DNA of 64,000 nucleotides from Aureibaculum marinum (GCF_003813905.1 NZ_RPFJ01000003.1:5001-69000), one strand, 5' to 3'; positions 33,144 to 43,808 are shown, counted from the first letter of the stretch. A program made the numbers and translations. The notes: generated from the sequence alone by a model not told the origin.

Positions 33144-35063
33144 TTATTCTTCTAACAGGACACTAGTACTGGATTTTTCGACATCTACTAAATTAAGACC
33201 GTCATACTTTACCAAATAAATGCCTTCATTCTTAAATCCTTTATTTCCCCTTTTGTTGTAAATAAATCGACTAGAGATTCTTTCAGAAATACCCCCTGAA
33301 AAGGCACGGTTAACTATTGGATATGTAATTATACGAGCCAGAGCATCATACGTAATATCAAAACCTTTAAAAGAATATTCGGTAGGATCTAGATAATTTA
33401 TTGCTTTATACTTTTTAATAAATTGCTGAACTTTTGTGTCATTTTCATTTACAAAATTAGAGGTTGCATAATGCAAATTAACTCTAGCCAAATGATGATT
33501 TGTAGATTTTTGAAAATTTCCATTATGATATAATGCAAACATTGTAATATTAACTTTTTCTGGAAATACACCTAAATTTTGAACCACGTCATTTGTTACG
33601 GACGGATTATCGGTCAGTAATATTACCCAATTTTCTTTATTATCTTGTATGTTTTTCTTAAAAAAATTTGGTCTAATATATCCCTTTTCAGGACTTAAAA
33701 CACTTAGGTTGCCTAAAGAATCAATGTTTTTTAAATCATTAATGACTTTATTGTATTTCCATTGAATTTCAGGAACATCGTCTTTTATTACAATCAAATT
33801 TTGTCCTTTATAATTATCTTTTACATAGTCTAATACTTTTTTAGCCAATAGATCTTCTGAAGGAGCGTCTTGTATAGTACTTTTAGAAGCAAAACCATCA
33901 TGATTTTTTGAAGAAACTGGAGAAATAATAGCTGTATTTTGATTACCCAAACTTTGTGCTACAAATTTTACATTATTTAAAAACATTGGACCAATAATAA
34001 CATCAACATCATTAAACTCATTTGTTTTTAAAATAGTAGAAACCTCAGTTAGTTTATTTTTTGTATCAAACACTTTTACTGAAATATCTGCCCCTTGTTT
34101 TTTTAAAGAATCTAAAGCCATTTCAGCTCCTAGATAAAAATCTGTTGTTATATTTAATAATTTATCTGTGTCAAAATCTAACTTACTTTTATTAGTAGTA
34201 AAAGGCAACATAATTGCTACCTTTACTACTTTATTAGAAGTAATATTTTCAATAAAAATTTTACTATTGTCAAATGCTATCTTTTTCGGAATTTTTATAA
34301 CCATTCCTGCTTTAACACCATCCTTTAATTCGGGGTTATGTTCCAATAACTGATTTTGAGGAACGTTAAACTTTTGACTTAATCTAAAAAGGTTTTCTCC
34401 TTTTTCAATTTGATACATTATACTGTCTTCATTTACAGCATCGGAAATTTCTTTCCTATTTGGTACTTGTATTATAGTTTCAGCTTTTAATCCTTCTTTT
34501 ATTTGTGGATTCATACTTTCCAAATCTTCTACTTCAATACCATATCTTCTTGCAATCATATATTTGGTTTCTTTAGCTTTAACCAAATAAGGTTTTATTG
34601 AAGTATCTTCTTTTTTTACCTCAACGGCATCAATTTCATATCCTTCTTTTAAAGGTATTTTTATTACCTGTCCTACTTTTAAATCATCAATTTTAAGAAC
34701 GTCATTATGTTTTCTTAATGTACGTTTACTAACCCCATATTCTTTTCTTAAACTATAAAATCCTTCCTTTGGCAACACTTTATGATATAAATATCCATCC
34801 AAAACATAGTCTCCATCATCTATGTTAGGTACAATATTATATGCTTTATTAGGTACAATTACAATTTGATCTATACTAACTTCATCATTTTTAATATCAG
34901 GATTCAACTTAAGAAAATCTGCCTTTGAAATTGCATATTGTTGTGTAATACTAAATACTGTTTCCCCTTTTTTAACTTGATGGGTTACATATTTTTTCTC
35001 TTGAGAAAATGCATTAAACACAACCAAAAGAAATAATATTACCGTTAAAATTAATTTATTCAT
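33144..35063 (-). CDS. LysM and periplasmic-binding (PBP1-like) domain protein
   Basis: A 639-aa exported protein. A signal peptide (about 1-20, ending NAFSQ) is followed by four LysM peptidoglycan-binding repeats in the first 265 residues (for example VKKGETVFSITQQYAISKAD and IEKGENLFRLSQKFNVPQNQ) and then a type 1 periplasmic-binding fold (about 275-600, with VIIGPMFLNNVKFVAQ). The pairing suggests an envelope protein anchored to peptidoglycan, ligand unknown. I start at ATG 35063; an in-frame TTG six codons earlier is less likely. It lies 88 nt after guaA on the same strand. Confidence 0.88.
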   Translation of the reverse strand: MNKLILTVILFLLVVFNAFSQEKKYVTHQVKKGETVFSITQQYAISKADFLKLNPDIKNDEVSIDQIVIVPNKAYNIVPNIDDGDYVLDGYLYHKVLPKEGFYSLRKEYGVSKRTLRKHNDVLKIDDLKVGQVIKIPLKEGYEIDAVEVKKEDTSIKPYLVKAKETKYMIARRYGIEVEDLESMNPQIKEGLKAETIIQVPNRKEISDAVNEDSIMYQIEKGENLFRLSQKFNVPQNQLLEHNPELKDGVKAGMVIKIPKKIAFDNSKIFIENITSNKVVKVAIMLPFTTNKSKLDFDTDKLLNITTDFYLGAEMALDSLKKQGADISVKVFDTKNKLTEVSTILKTNEFNDVDVIIGPMFLNNVKFVAQSLGNQNTAIISPVSSKNHDGFASKSTIQDAPSEDLLAKKVLDYVKDNYKGQNLIVIKDDVPEIQWKYNKVINDLKNIDSLGNLSVLSPEKGYIRPNFFKKNIQDNKENWVILLTDNPSVTNDVVQNLGVFPEKVNITMFALYHNGNFQKSTNHHLARVNLHYATSNFVNENDTKVQQFIKKYKAINYLDPTEYSFKGFDITYDALARIITYPIVNRAFSGGISERISSRFIYNKRGNKGFKNEGIYLVKYDGLNLVDVEKSSTSVLLEE

Positions 35064-35151
35064 TTTTTTTATTTTATTCAATTAAATTAGGTAAAACTGA
35101 TAGAATTTTAAATTCCGTAACAATCCATCGTAAAATTCTAAACTAATTATT

Positions 35152-36684
35152 CTATTCCCATTCTATAGTTGCTGGTGGTTTAGAACTAATATCATAAACT
35201 ACTCTATTAACGCCTTTAACACCATTAATAATTTTATTTGACGTTTCTTGTAAAAATTCATAAGGCAAATTTACCCAATCTGCTGTCATACCATCTGTTG
35301 AAGATACAGCTCGCAAAGCTACAACTTTTTCGTAGGTTCGCTCATCTCCCATTACACCAACAGAATTTACTGGAAGTAACATTGCTCCTGCTTGCCATAC
35401 ATCATTATATAAATTCCATTTTTTTAAACCATTAATAAAAATGGCATCAACTTCTTGTAGAATTCTTACTTTTTCTGCTGTAATATCACCCAAGATACGA
35501 ATACCTAGTCCTGGCCCAGGAAAAGGATGTCTACCTAATAGTTCATCATCAATTTTCATAGACTTCCCTACTCTTCTTACCTCATCTTTAAAAATCATCC
35601 TTAAAGGTTCTACTATTTTCAATTTCATAAAATCTGGTAAACCTCCAACATTATGATGACTTTTTATAGTTGCAGAAGGGCCTCCTGATACAGATACCGA
35701 TTCAATTACATCTGGATAAATAGTTCCTTGAGCTAACCATTTTACATCTTTAATAGCATGAGCTTCATCATCAAAAACCTCAATAAAAGTGCCTCCTATG
35801 GCTTTTCGTTTTTTTTCAGGTTCTGTTATTCCTTCCAAGGCTTTCAAAAAACGTGCCGAAGCATCTACTCCTTTAACATTAAGCCCCATGTGTTTGTATT
35901 GATTTAAAACACTTTCGAACTCATTTTTACGTAATAAACCATTATTTACAAAAATACAATATAGATTTTTACCAATTGCCTTATCTAGTAATACTGCAGC
36001 TACAGTTGAATCAACACCACCAGACAATCCTAGAACCACCTTATCATTACCCAATTGTTTTTTTAATTTTTCTACCGTAGAATCTACAAAAGAATCTGGT
36101 GTCCAAGTTTGAGCTACATTAGCTATATTTACTAAAAAGTTTTCTAGCAATTGCTTACCATCAGTAGTGTGATACACTTCTGGATGAAATTGAATAGCGT
36201 ACGTATCTTCTCCTAAAATTTTGAAAGCTGCATGTTTAACATCTTCAGTACTTGCTATACTTTTATAACCATCAGGTAACTCTAATATAGTATCTGAATG
36301 ACTCATCCAAACTTGACTGCCCTCATTAATTTTATTAAAAAACGGAATTTCATGATCTATATAAGAAAGTTTAGCTCTACCAAATTCTCTGGTATTCGAT
36401 GCTCCTACTTTACCTCCATAAAACTTGACCAAATATTGGGCTCCATAACAAATACCTAATAATGGTTTTTTACCTTTTATTTTTGATAAATCCGTATGTG
36501 GGGCATCTGGTGAGTTTACAGAACAGGGACTACCTGATAAAATTACTGCTTTGTAATCTTCAACATTGAATTTATCGCTGTTAAACGGAAAAATTTCACA
36601 GAATATATTTAGCTCTCTAATGCGTCTAGCAATAAGCTGGGTTACTTGTGAACCGAAATCTAAAATGAGTACTTTTTCTTGCAT
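35152..36684 (-). CDS. guaA: GMP synthase (glutamine-hydrolysing)
   Basis: Converts XMP to GMP using glutamine and ATP. The 510-aa protein has the class I amidotransferase domain (GICYGAQ nucleophile, HPEVYH), the ATP-pyrophosphatase P-loop GLSGGVDST and the C-terminal dimerisation domain ending [19 protein letters not shown] start at ATG 36684 because an in-frame TTG two codons earlier falls inside the -7 box. The mRNA would be essentially leaderless. Confidence 0.97.
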   Translation of the reverse strand: MQEKVLILDFGSQVTQLIARRIRELNIFCEIFPFNSDKFNVEDYKAVILSGSPCSVNSPDAPHTDLSKIKGKKPLLGICYGAQYLVKFYGGKVGASNTREFGRAKLSYIDHEIPFFNKINEGSQVWMSHSDTILELPDGYKSIASTEDVKHAAFKILGEDTYAIQFHPEVYHTTDGKQLLENFLVNIANVAQTWTPDSFVDSTVEKLKKQLGNDKVVLGLSGGVDSTVAAVLLDKAIGKNLYCIFVNNGLLRKNEFESVLNQYKHMGLNVKGVDASARFLKALEGITEPEKKRKAIGGTFIEVFDDEAHAIKDVKWLAQGTIYPDVIESVSVSGGPSATIKSHHNVGGLPDFMKLKIVEPLRMIFKDEVRRVGKSMKIDDELLGRHPFPGPGLGIRILGDITAEKVRILQEVDAIFINGLKKWNLYNDVWQAGAMLLPVNSVGVMGDERTYEKVVALRAVSSTDGMTADWVNLPYEFLQETSNKIINGVKGVNRVVYDISSKPPATIEWE

Positions 36685-36687
36685 CCG

Positions 36688-36695
36688 CAAAAATA
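36688..36695 (-). promoter_or_regulatory. -7 box abutting the guaA start codon
   Basis: TATTTTTG on the minus strand ends 3 nt before the guaA ATG, so transcription should start at or next to the A of ATG. Confidence 0.6.
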
Positions 36696-36966
36696 AAATT
36701 TAATTCTTAAATTCTAAGTTGGTTTTATTAATTGTTTATAAATTGTTTAAAACATCTTATAAGAATTTTACAAATTGAGTTTAATAAATTTAATTTACAT
36801 TAATTCTTTATGTTTTATTAAAATATATTTTTACGCCCATTATTATCTTTGTAATGGATAATACTATTTCTTAATTTAAAGAAATAAGTTAATTTAATAA
36901 AAATTACAAAAAAAATGAAAGATATATTTTATAAATAACTTTGAATTTTATTATTAAAATACAAAA

Positions 36967-37398
36967 ATGAAACAAGAACTAAGAAAAGCCGTAATGGCCG
37001 TTATTGTAAATGAAGAGGGTAAAGTATTAATAGGTTCGTCTCCTAGGGATGGTGGATATAAATTCCCACAAGGTGGACTTGAACAAGGAGAACATTTTTT
37101 AGACGGTATTATAAGAGAACTCAAAGAAGAATTGGGTGTTACTATTACCACAAGAGATATAGACCAAAGTTACAACGAAACTGTTGGATATGTATATCCA
37201 GATGAGGAAAAGTACATTTTTAAAAGACAAGAATTAAATATTGTTAAAATTATTTACAATCCATCTATTAAACTTATCCCTCAAGATGATGAATTTGATG
37301 AGTTAATATGGATTTTTCCTTCTGAGTTGCCTAAATACAATACAGATTTTAGAGCAAAAGCATATGAAAAGGCCTTAAAAATTTGTGGTCTGTTATAA
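36967..37398 (+). CDS. NUDIX hydrolase, RppH-like
   Basis: A 143-aa single-domain NUDIX protein. The box is GGLEQGEHFLDGIIRELKEE followed by LGV, preceded by YKFPQ, as in RppH and diadenosine polyphosphate hydrolases. It could remove pyrophosphate from mRNA 5' ends or cleave Ap4A-type nucleotides; sequence does not decide. A -7 box TAACTTTG lies at 36937-36944. It converges with bshC. Confidence 0.85.
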   Translation: MKQELRKAVMAVIVNEEGKVLIGSSPRDGGYKFPQGGLEQGEHFLDGIIRELKEELGVTITTRDIDQSYNETVGYVYPDEEKYIFKRQELNIVKIIYNPSIKLIPQDDEFDELIWIFPSELPKYNTDFRAKAYEKALKICGLL

Positions 37399-37409
37399 TA
37401 AAGATACAA

Positions 37410-39020
37410 TTACAACTTTATAACAGAAAATTTTCCTTCCAAAGGTTGCAATTTAGCTTTTAAAGTTGGAATCAATTTTTCTCCATGGGCCAAATACATT
37501 TCTGAAAAATTTCGTTGACGTTCTTCTAAACTTTGGTTCGGAAACAATTGATTCTGTAGTTCTTTAATACGATTAACATGATCGTTTAATTTTCTTTTTT
37601 GTGCTTTAAGCAATCTTTTTTCTAAATTATCTAAGCCTTTTAATTGTTTAACTTTTTGAGCTTTTACTGCTCCAATAAAAGACTTATCCGTTTTTTTTGC
37701 TAATTCTTCTAAATCTTTAAATTGAGTTTCTAAATAGTTTCGTTGTTTTGAAAAATCAATTTCTATTTCGGATATTTCCTTTACTTTTTGGCTAACTAGT
37801 TCATGTTGATTGAGAAATAATTCTTCCATAGAAATGTTCAATTTTTCAGCCTTTTCTAGTTGCTTTTTAGAAATAATCAAAGCCGAATTACGTAATAGTA
37901 AAATAGGAAACGGCACTTCTACAGCTTGAAAGTAATCTTTAAGCTCTAACCAATACGCCAATTCACCACCACCACCGATATAACACAAATTAGGCAAAAT
38001 AACTTCTTGATATAATGGTCGTAAAATTACATTAGGACTAAACCTTTCAGGGTAGTCTATAACTTCTTTCAATATTTCTTCTTTACTCCAAGTAATATCA
38101 TTATCCAAAACACTATATATTCCATTATTAAGTACGATCCGTTCTCTAATATTATCTGTCAAATAAAACAAGTTAATTTCTCTGGGATTAACTTGAATAT
38201 TATAATTTTTACTTAACCTTTCAATTGTTTTAGAAACCTTATTAAAACTAGTTTGATTTAACAATTCTTCTTTTACAAAAGGAACAAATTGACTTTTCAA
38301 TTCTCTGTCGTCACCATCAACAATAACTAAGCCATAGTTTTTAAATAATTCATTTGTTAAATATCTAGTAGCTTCTGTAAGGGAATTGTGTTTTAAATAT
38401 GATTCTATAAATAACTCTGTTAAAAATTCAGCATTTTTAGAACCATCAAGAGCTTTGGAAAATACCTTAGCCACTTCACTTAACCCTTCTGTAGATAACC
38501 TACCTACACCACCTTTACTTTCAGTATTCCAAGTTATTTTTTGCCCCTTAAAATTAAAGTAATTTATTTCTTCAAAATCATGATCTTCTGTTGCCATCCA
38601 ATAGATAGGAACAAAATTCTGCTTTGGAAATTCAGTCTTTAATTGTTCACATAAATTTATAGTAGAAACAATTTTATACAAAAAATATAATGGTCCTGTA
38701 AATAAATTTAATTGATGTCCTGTAGTTACAGTAAAAGTATTTTCTTCTTTAAGAAGTTGAATGTTTTTTTGAGTTAACTCAGATGAATTTGTATTCTGAT
38801 ATTGATTTGTAAGAACTTTAACTAGCCTATTACGTGATCCTTGTGAAACTAACCTCGAATTACGCTTAATTTCAATTTGTTTGTTAAACCCTTCTACATT
38901 TGCAAAGTTTGAATAAAAAGGTTTTATCTTCTCATCTTGATTAAGAAAATCACAAATAATATCAGAAAAATAGCCTGTTTTGGCAAAAGGAATTTGTGTA
39001 GTACAATCGTCTTCTATCAT
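37410..39020 (-). CDS. bshC: Bacillithiol synthase (cysteine-adding enzyme)
   Basis: Catalyses the last step of bacillithiol synthesis, joining cysteine to glucosaminyl-malate. The 536-aa length is normal. Family landmarks are TVTTGHQLNLFTGPLYFLYK, PIYWMATEDHDFEEINYF, and ILRPLYQEVILPNLCYIGGG GELAYW in two adjacent parts, followed by a C-terminal coiled coil (about 400-500). The other bsh genes are not in the window. Presence of bshC indicates that bacillithiol is the cell's low-molecular-weight thiol, relevant to the thioredoxin and peroxiredoxin genes near the right end. Confidence 0.94.
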   Translation of the reverse strand: MIEDDCTTQIPFAKTGYFSDIICDFLNQDEKIKPFYSNFANVEGFNKQIEIKRNSRLVSQGSRNRLVKVLTNQYQNTNSSELTQKNIQLLKEENTFTVTTGHQLNLFTGPLYFLYKIVSTINLCEQLKTEFPKQNFVPIYWMATEDHDFEEINYFNFKGQKITWNTESKGGVGRLSTEGLSEVAKVFSKALDGSKNAEFLTELFIESYLKHNSLTEATRYLTNELFKNYGLVIVDGDDRELKSQFVPFVKEELLNQTSFNKVSKTIERLSKNYNIQVNPREINLFYLTDNIRERIVLNNGIYSVLDNDITWSKEEILKEVIDYPERFSPNVILRPLYQEVILPNLCYIGGGGELAYWLELKDYFQAVEVPFPILLLRNSALIISKKQLEKAEKLNISMEELFLNQHELVSQKVKEISEIEIDFSKQRNYLETQFKDLEELAKKTDKSFIGAVKAQKVKQLKGLDNLEKRLLKAQKRKLNDHVNRIKELQNQLFPNQSLEERQRNFSEMYLAHGEKLIPTLKAKLQPLEGKFSVIKL

Positions 39021-39193
39021 AAGATAAAATTAAGTAAAAAAAATGAGTCATCAACCTACAATTAACACTTCATACTAAAAAATATTAATGAAATTTTTCA
39101 TTTCAAATAAGGTATAAATTTTGAAAAATTTAGAATAAAATTCTTAGGGTTTTAAACCTATAAACTAAAAAAAAGTTGTCATAATACAATTTA

Positions 39194-40513
39194 TTACAAG
39201 ACAGCTACAGGCTCTCCTTGCAAATCAAAATCACCCGCTTCGGTAATTTTCACATCTACAAATTGCCCCAATTGGACATAATGCTCTCTTGCATCAACTA
39301 TTACATCATTATCAACATCAGGAGAATCAAATTCTGTTCTTCCAAAAAAGTAATTCCCTTCTTTTCTATCAAAAATACATTTAAAAGTTTTACCAACCTT
39401 TTCTTGATTAAGCTCAAAAGAAATTTGACTTTGAATTTCCATTATTTCTGAAACGCGTTTTTCTTTAACCTCTTCAGGTACATCATCTATTAAAGAAGCT
39501 GCATGGGTATTCTCTTCATGTGAGTAAGCAAAAGCTCCTAATCTATCAAAACGAGTTGCTTTTACCCAATCTTTTAATTCTTCAAAAATTTCATCAGTTT
39601 CTCCAGGGTATCCAACAATTAAAGTAGTTCTAATAGCCATCTCAGGCACTGCCTCTCTAAATTTTTCAATTAAACCTACCGTTTTCTCATGGGTAGTACC
39701 ACGTCTCATAGACTTTAATATTTCAGTATTTATGTGTTGCAACGGGATATCTAAATAATTACATATTTTGGGTTCGTTTTTCATAACCTCAAGCACATCT
39801 AATGGAAATCCCGTAGGAAAAGCGTAATGTAAACGAATCCATTCTATTCCTTCAACTTTTACCAAAGCCAATAATAAATCTGCTAAAGCTCTTTTCTTAT
39901 ATATATCTAACCCATAGTAGGTTAAATCTTGAGCGATTAAAATTAATTCTTTAATTCCTTTTTTAGCCAATATATCAGCCTCTTCAACTAATTTCTCAAT
40001 TGGTGTAGAAACATGTTTACCTCGCATTAATGGGATAGCACAAAAAGAGCAAGGTCTATCACAACCTTCTGCAATTTTTAAATATGCGTAATGTTTTGGT
40101 GTAGTGGTTAAGCGTTCACCTAACAGTTCGTGTTTGTAATCTGCTTCTAAAACTTTTAATAAATTTGGTAAATCATGTGTCCCAAAATAAGCATCAACAT
40201 CAGGAATTTCTTTTTCTAAATCTGGCTTATATCGCTCACTTAAACAACCTGTTACAAAAACTTTATCTACTTCTCCATTCTCTTTTTTATGAGCATAATG
40301 CAAAATTGTGTTTATAGATTCTTCTTTGGCTTTACCAATAAACCCACAAGTATTAATAACTACAATATTTCCATCATCATTTTCATCTTCATGCACAACA
40401 TTTTTATTGTTGGCTTTCAATTGCCCCATTAACACTTCAGAATCATAGACATTTTTTGAGCAACCTAAAGTAACTACATTTATTTTATTTTGCTTTGTTG
40501 ATTTTGTTCGCAT
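39194..40513 (-). CDS. rimO: Ribosomal protein S12 methylthiotransferase
   Basis: A radical-SAM methylthiotransferase that modifies an aspartate of ribosomal protein S12. The 439-aa protein has the N-terminal MTTase domain with cluster cysteines (TLGCSKNVYDSE, NTCGFIG, TGCLSERY), the radical-SAM motif CDRPCSFC and a C-terminal TRAM domain. The sequence SKNxxDSE distinguishes RimO from MiaB. A -7-like TATTTTTG lies on the minus strand near 40573-40580. Confidence 0.96.
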   Translation of the reverse strand: MRTKSTKQNKINVVTLGCSKNVYDSEVLMGQLKANNKNVVHEDENDDGNIVVINTCGFIGKAKEESINTILHYAHKKENGEVDKVFVTGCLSERYKPDLEKEIPDVDAYFGTHDLPNLLKVLEADYKHELLGERLTTTPKHYAYLKIAEGCDRPCSFCAIPLMRGKHVSTPIEKLVEEADILAKKGIKELILIAQDLTYYGLDIYKKRALADLLLALVKVEGIEWIRLHYAFPTGFPLDVLEVMKNEPKICNYLDIPLQHINTEILKSMRRGTTHEKTVGLIEKFREAVPEMAIRTTLIVGYPGETDEIFEELKDWVKATRFDRLGAFAYSHEENTHAASLIDDVPEEVKEKRVSEIMEIQSQISFELNQEKVGKTFKCIFDRKEGNYFFGRTEFDSPDVDNDVIVDAREHYVQLGQFVDVKITEAGDFDLQGEPVAVL

Positions 40514-40631
40514 TTTTTAGGAAAAGTAAAGGTTAAAAGAAGATATTAAATTTTAAAACTAATTTTGATGCAAAAATAGCTTTTTGAAGTTTAAAATAAA
40601 GATTTTGATTATTATTCTTTTAAAAACCAGT

Positions 40632-41309
40632 TTAAATAAGGCCCTTTTCTTTAGCCGCTTTTATAAGTTCTTGATCATTTCCTCTTTTTACTCCAAGTAA
40701 TTTTCTCATATTACTTTTCCTTTTTTCAATAGCACTCAAAGATAGATTAATATACTTAGTTAAATTTTTGGTCATTACACCATTTTCTAAATGCATTAAT
40801 ATTTTAATATCATTGCCATCAAACTGTTGTTTATCTTTAAGGATATTAATAGTATTTAAGTACTTTAGAACTGTACTACTATAAAAAGGCGGATTTCTTA
40901 AAATGGTTTTAAATCCAGCAATAAAATCAGCAGGGTTACTGTCATTTTTAATTAGTAAACCATCCGGATTTATTTTGGTTAAAATATTATGAAGACTTAA
41001 ATTGTCATTATTTAAAGTTAAAATAACCACTTTGGCTTTAGGAAAATTCTGTTTGGCATATAAAGCTAAATCTTCCCCTGATTTGAATTTTCCATCTGAA
41101 GATGGCGGTAAATTCATGTCAAAGTAAAAAAGCTGATAAGGTTGTTTTTTAAGAGCTTGTTTCATTTTTGCAATTGCAGAATCACAATCTGAAGCAATAT
41201 CAATATTAATCTCATACTCTTCCAAATCACCATAACTGAACATACTCTTATAAGCCTCAATAATCATAGGATTATCGTCAACTATCAAGGTATTTATCAA
41301 CTTTTTCAT
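40632..41309 (-). CDS. Response regulator, receiver plus LuxR-type HTH
   Basis: The transcription-factor half of a two-component pair. The 225-aa protein has a receiver domain with the acidic pair D11/D12 and phospho-acceptor D64 (FYFDMNLPP), and a C-terminal helix-turn-helix (about 160-225) containing NLTKYINLSLSAIEKRKSNM. The gene follows the histidine kinase gene after 48 nt on the same strand, so the two are one operon. Target genes are unknown. Confidence 0.88.
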   Translation of the reverse strand: MKKLINTLIVDDNPMIIEAYKSMFSYGDLEEYEINIDIASDCDSAIAKMKQALKKQPYQLFYFDMNLPPSSDGKFKSGEDLALYAKQNFPKAKVVILTLNNDNLSLHNILTKINPDGLLIKNDSNPADFIAGFKTILRNPPFYSSTVLKYLNTINILKDKQQFDGNDIKILMHLENGVMTKNLTKYINLSLSAIEKRKSNMRKLLGVKRGNDQELIKAAKEKGLI

Positions 41310-41357
41310 ATGCTAAGATATAACAATAAAAGGTTAAGTAACAAATTTAATCAATTA

Positions 41358-43376
41358 TTAGATGCGTTGGTAGGGAATTTTTATAATAATGGAAGTTCCT
41401 TTTTTTAACTCAGAAATAAACTCTACTGTACCTCTAAGTCTTTCGGTTCTAGATTTTATGTTTTTTATACCAATTCCTTCTTTTTGTGTATTTGTGTTAA
41501 ATCCAACACCATCATCAATAATAGTTAAATGAATAAAGTCTGTATCACTAGCCAATGATACACGTATATTTTTGGCTTTTGCATATTTGTTTATATTTTG
41601 AACTGCTTCTTGTAATATGCGATAGATATTCATTTTTATATCACCTCGAATTTCAGACCAATTTGTGTCTGTATTGGCAAATAATTCATAGTCATAACCA
41701 TGTATTTCACTTTTCTCTAGCAAAAGATTTTCGACCAATTGAATATAACCAACGTCCGCATCAATTGCGTTTGCGTGTAGTTCATGTGAAACATTTCTAA
41801 TCTCATCAATTACTTCAGACAGATTTTCAATAAACTGTTCTCTTTTACTAATAGCTTCAGTACTATTTTGTTGATTTAAAACAGCTAAATTCATTTTAAT
41901 GCCATAGAGGTTTCCTAAAACCCCATCATGCAATTCTTCAGAAATTCTTTTTTTCTCCTTTCTTTTTCCTTCATTTAACTTATTTTGCTGTACTAGCATT
42001 AAATTATAAATTTCTTCATTTGCTTTCTGTTGTTCTTTTTCTAATCTTAAACGTACATTTTTTACACGTTGATCTCTAATAATGTAAAGTAATATACTTA
42101 ATAGTAAAAGTGTTGAACCTATTATTAAAATACGTTTTTTTTGTACTGTTAACAATTCATTCTCTTCAATAAACTCATCTGTTTCAAATCGAATACGTGT
42201 AAATTTATTTCTTATAGCTCTTTCTTCTTTTAATAATTCTTCACTTAAATAAATATATTGTTTTAAATATAAATTACTTTTGTCTTTATCCAATTTAGAT
42301 AGTAACAATAGTGATGCCAATAAGTCTCTATGGTTTTTTGACTTTCCAGCAATTCTTTTTCCTTCTTCTGCAAACTGAAGTGCTGTTACTGTATCTTTAT
42401 AAACGGCATGAAATTCTGCTAAATGCAAGTTACTTACAGCTTGTCCCGATATAAAGCCTATACTATCCCTAAGTTCTAAAGACTCATAAAGCAACTCTTT
42501 AACGCCTACCGAATCATTAATTTTCAACTTGCTATACGCCAAATTATCTAATAACATAGAATAAAGTTCCGCATCATAACTTCTTAAGTCTTTATTTTTT
42601 AGACCCTTTTGGTAATATTCAATTGCTTTTTTATGCTCATTATTATTCTTGTAAACAACACCTATGTTATTTAATGAATTCTCCCTTAAAACATGATCTC
42701 CTTTTACTTCCTTTTGATATTCTAACGCTTTCCCATGATAAAATAAAGCTTTATCATACTCTTGCAATTCATTATAAATAATCCCTAAATTATTGTAACA
42801 TTTATACAACTGCCTATCTTTCTCTAAAGGTTTAAGCAATTCAATGGCTTTTATTGTAGTTACTTCACTACCTGTATAGTCTCTTAAATCTGATTGAATA
42901 ATTGCCATATTCAAAAACATAAGCCCTTGATAATATGATTTTTTTAAAGAACTATACAATTTCTCTGCCTTGGAATAACTATAATAGGCACTATCTTTTA
43001 CCCCTTTTAAATCATAAAAATTTCCTAAATCCCAATAATTGGCAGCTAACTTTACTGAATCTCGCAATTTTATGGATAAATTAATCGATTTTGCATTCGA
43101 TTTTCTAAAGCCAATTGAATCTTTTAGCCAATAGTAGGTATATGCAATTTTTAAAAAATAGTTGTTTTTTAAAGAATCGTTTTTTTCTTTCAATGCAGTA
43201 CTATATGCCTTATCAATAAAATAGGTTCGCTTTTGCACCTCTAAATCATTGTTTCTAGCATACTCTATCCACTTCAAAATACTATCATTCTTTATTTCAT
43301 CATCACTTACCTGTGCGAAAGAAATAAACGAGCTGATTATTAACAAACAAACAATACCTAGTTTTAAATTGCTCAA
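41358..43376 (-). CDS. TPR-containing sensor histidine kinase
   Basis: A 672-aa sensor. A signal peptide (1-21, ending SFAQ) leads into a periplasmic region of about seven TPR repeats (roughly 70-380), a membrane helix (about 415-433, IIGSTLLLLSILLYII), a coiled coil, the HisKA_3 dimerisation domain with phospho-accepting H483 in ELHDGVLGNLYG, and a HATPase domain (NINKYAKAKN, DDGVGF, GIGIKNI). The only start giving the signal peptide is TTG at 43376. It pairs with the response regulator downstream. The signal sensed is unknown. Confidence 0.9.
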   Translation of the reverse strand: MSNLKLGIVCLLIISSFISFAQVSDDEIKNDSILKWIEYARNNDLEVQKRTYFIDKAYSTALKEKNDSLKNNYFLKIAYTYYWLKDSIGFRKSNAKSINLSIKLRDSVKLAANYWDLGNFYDLKGVKDSAYYSYSKAEKLYSSLKKSYYQGLMFLNMAIIQSDLRDYTGSEVTTIKAIELLKPLEKDRQLYKCYNNLGIIYNELQEYDKALFYHGKALEYQKEVKGDHVLRENSLNNIGVVYKNNNEHKKAIEYYQKGLKNKDLRSYDAELYSMLLDNLAYSKLKINDSVGVKELLYESLELRDSIGFISGQAVSNLHLAEFHAVYKDTVTALQFAEEGKRIAGKSKNHRDLLASLLLLSKLDKDKSNLYLKQYIYLSEELLKEERAIRNKFTRIRFETDEFIEENELLTVQKKRILIIGSTLLLLSILLYIIRDQRVKNVRLRLEKEQQKANEEIYNLMLVQQNKLNEGKRKEKKRISEELHDGVLGNLYGIKMNLAVLNQQNSTEAISKREQFIENLSEVIDEIRNVSHELHANAIDADVGYIQLVENLLLEKSEIHGYDYELFANTDTNWSEIRGDIKMNIYRILQEAVQNINKYAKAKNIRVSLASDTDFIHLTIIDDGVGFNTNTQKEGIGIKNIKSRTERLRGTVEFISELKKGTSIIIKIPYQRI

Positions 43377-43399
43377 AAGAATATTTTATATTAATTAGA

Positions 43400-43407
43400 C
43401 AAATCTA
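43400..43407 (-). promoter_or_regulatory. -7-like box before the histidine kinase gene
   Basis: TAGATTTG on the minus strand fits TAnnTTTG and ends 23 nt before the TTG start codon. No well-spaced -33 TTG is seen. Confidence 0.45.
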
Positions 43408-43420
43408 CCTAATATAAAAC

Positions 43421-43455
43421 AAAAAACCTTAAACATATTGTTTAAGGTTTTTTTT
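43421..43455. terminator. Terminator after the small lipoprotein gene
   Basis: A perfect 15-bp stem (43421-43435 with 43439-43453) with a 3-nt loop lies 21 nt past the lipoprotein stop and before the kinase promoter. A/T tracts on both sides allow it to work in either direction. Confidence 0.88.
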
Positions 43456-43476
43456 ATTATTTAAATATTTTTTAGT

Positions 43477-43653
43477 CTAGTCGTCTTCCTCTTCTGTTCT
43501 TTGCTCTACTTTATTTCCTTGATCTCCTGTATCCATAGAAATGTTTGAATCGAACTCGGCTTGGTTAGCTTCATCTAGTGTAGCATCTGCATCACAAGAG
43601 TAAAAAGCAACTGATAATATTAATAAAGCAAAAATAGTTTTAAAATGTTTCAT
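43477..43653 (-). CDS. Small acidic lipoprotein, function unknown
   Basis: A 58-aa protein: MKHFKTIFALLILSVAFYSC is a lipoprotein signal peptide with lipobox FYSC (C20), leaving a mature peptide of 39 residues that is strongly acidic and ends in EEEDD. It has no domain I recognise. It has its own promoter (43778-43808), a 5' leader of about 120 nt and its own terminator, which supports real expression. It lies between the two-component pair and the LytTR regulator and could be a target of either. Confidence 0.75.
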   Translation of the reverse strand: MKHFKTIFALLILSVAFYSCDADATLDEANQAEFDSNISMDTGDQGNKVEQRTEEEDD

Positions 43654-43777
43654 GGTTGAATGTTTATTTATTAGTTAATTATTTAATTACAAGTTCAACA
43701 CTTAAAAGGTTTACAAAGCCTTTATGTATAAGGTTGATTAATTTTATAATTTGATTTTGAAGCTTCAAATTCTGTTA

Positions 43778-43808
43778 CAAACCTATCACGAAACGAAAAT
43801 TTAACCAA
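43778..43808 (-). promoter_or_regulatory. Promoter of the small lipoprotein gene
   Basis: The minus strand has -7 TAGGTTTG (43778-43785) and -33 TTG (43806-43808) with 20-nt spacing. The leader to the ATG at 43653 would be about 120 nt. Confidence 0.65.
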
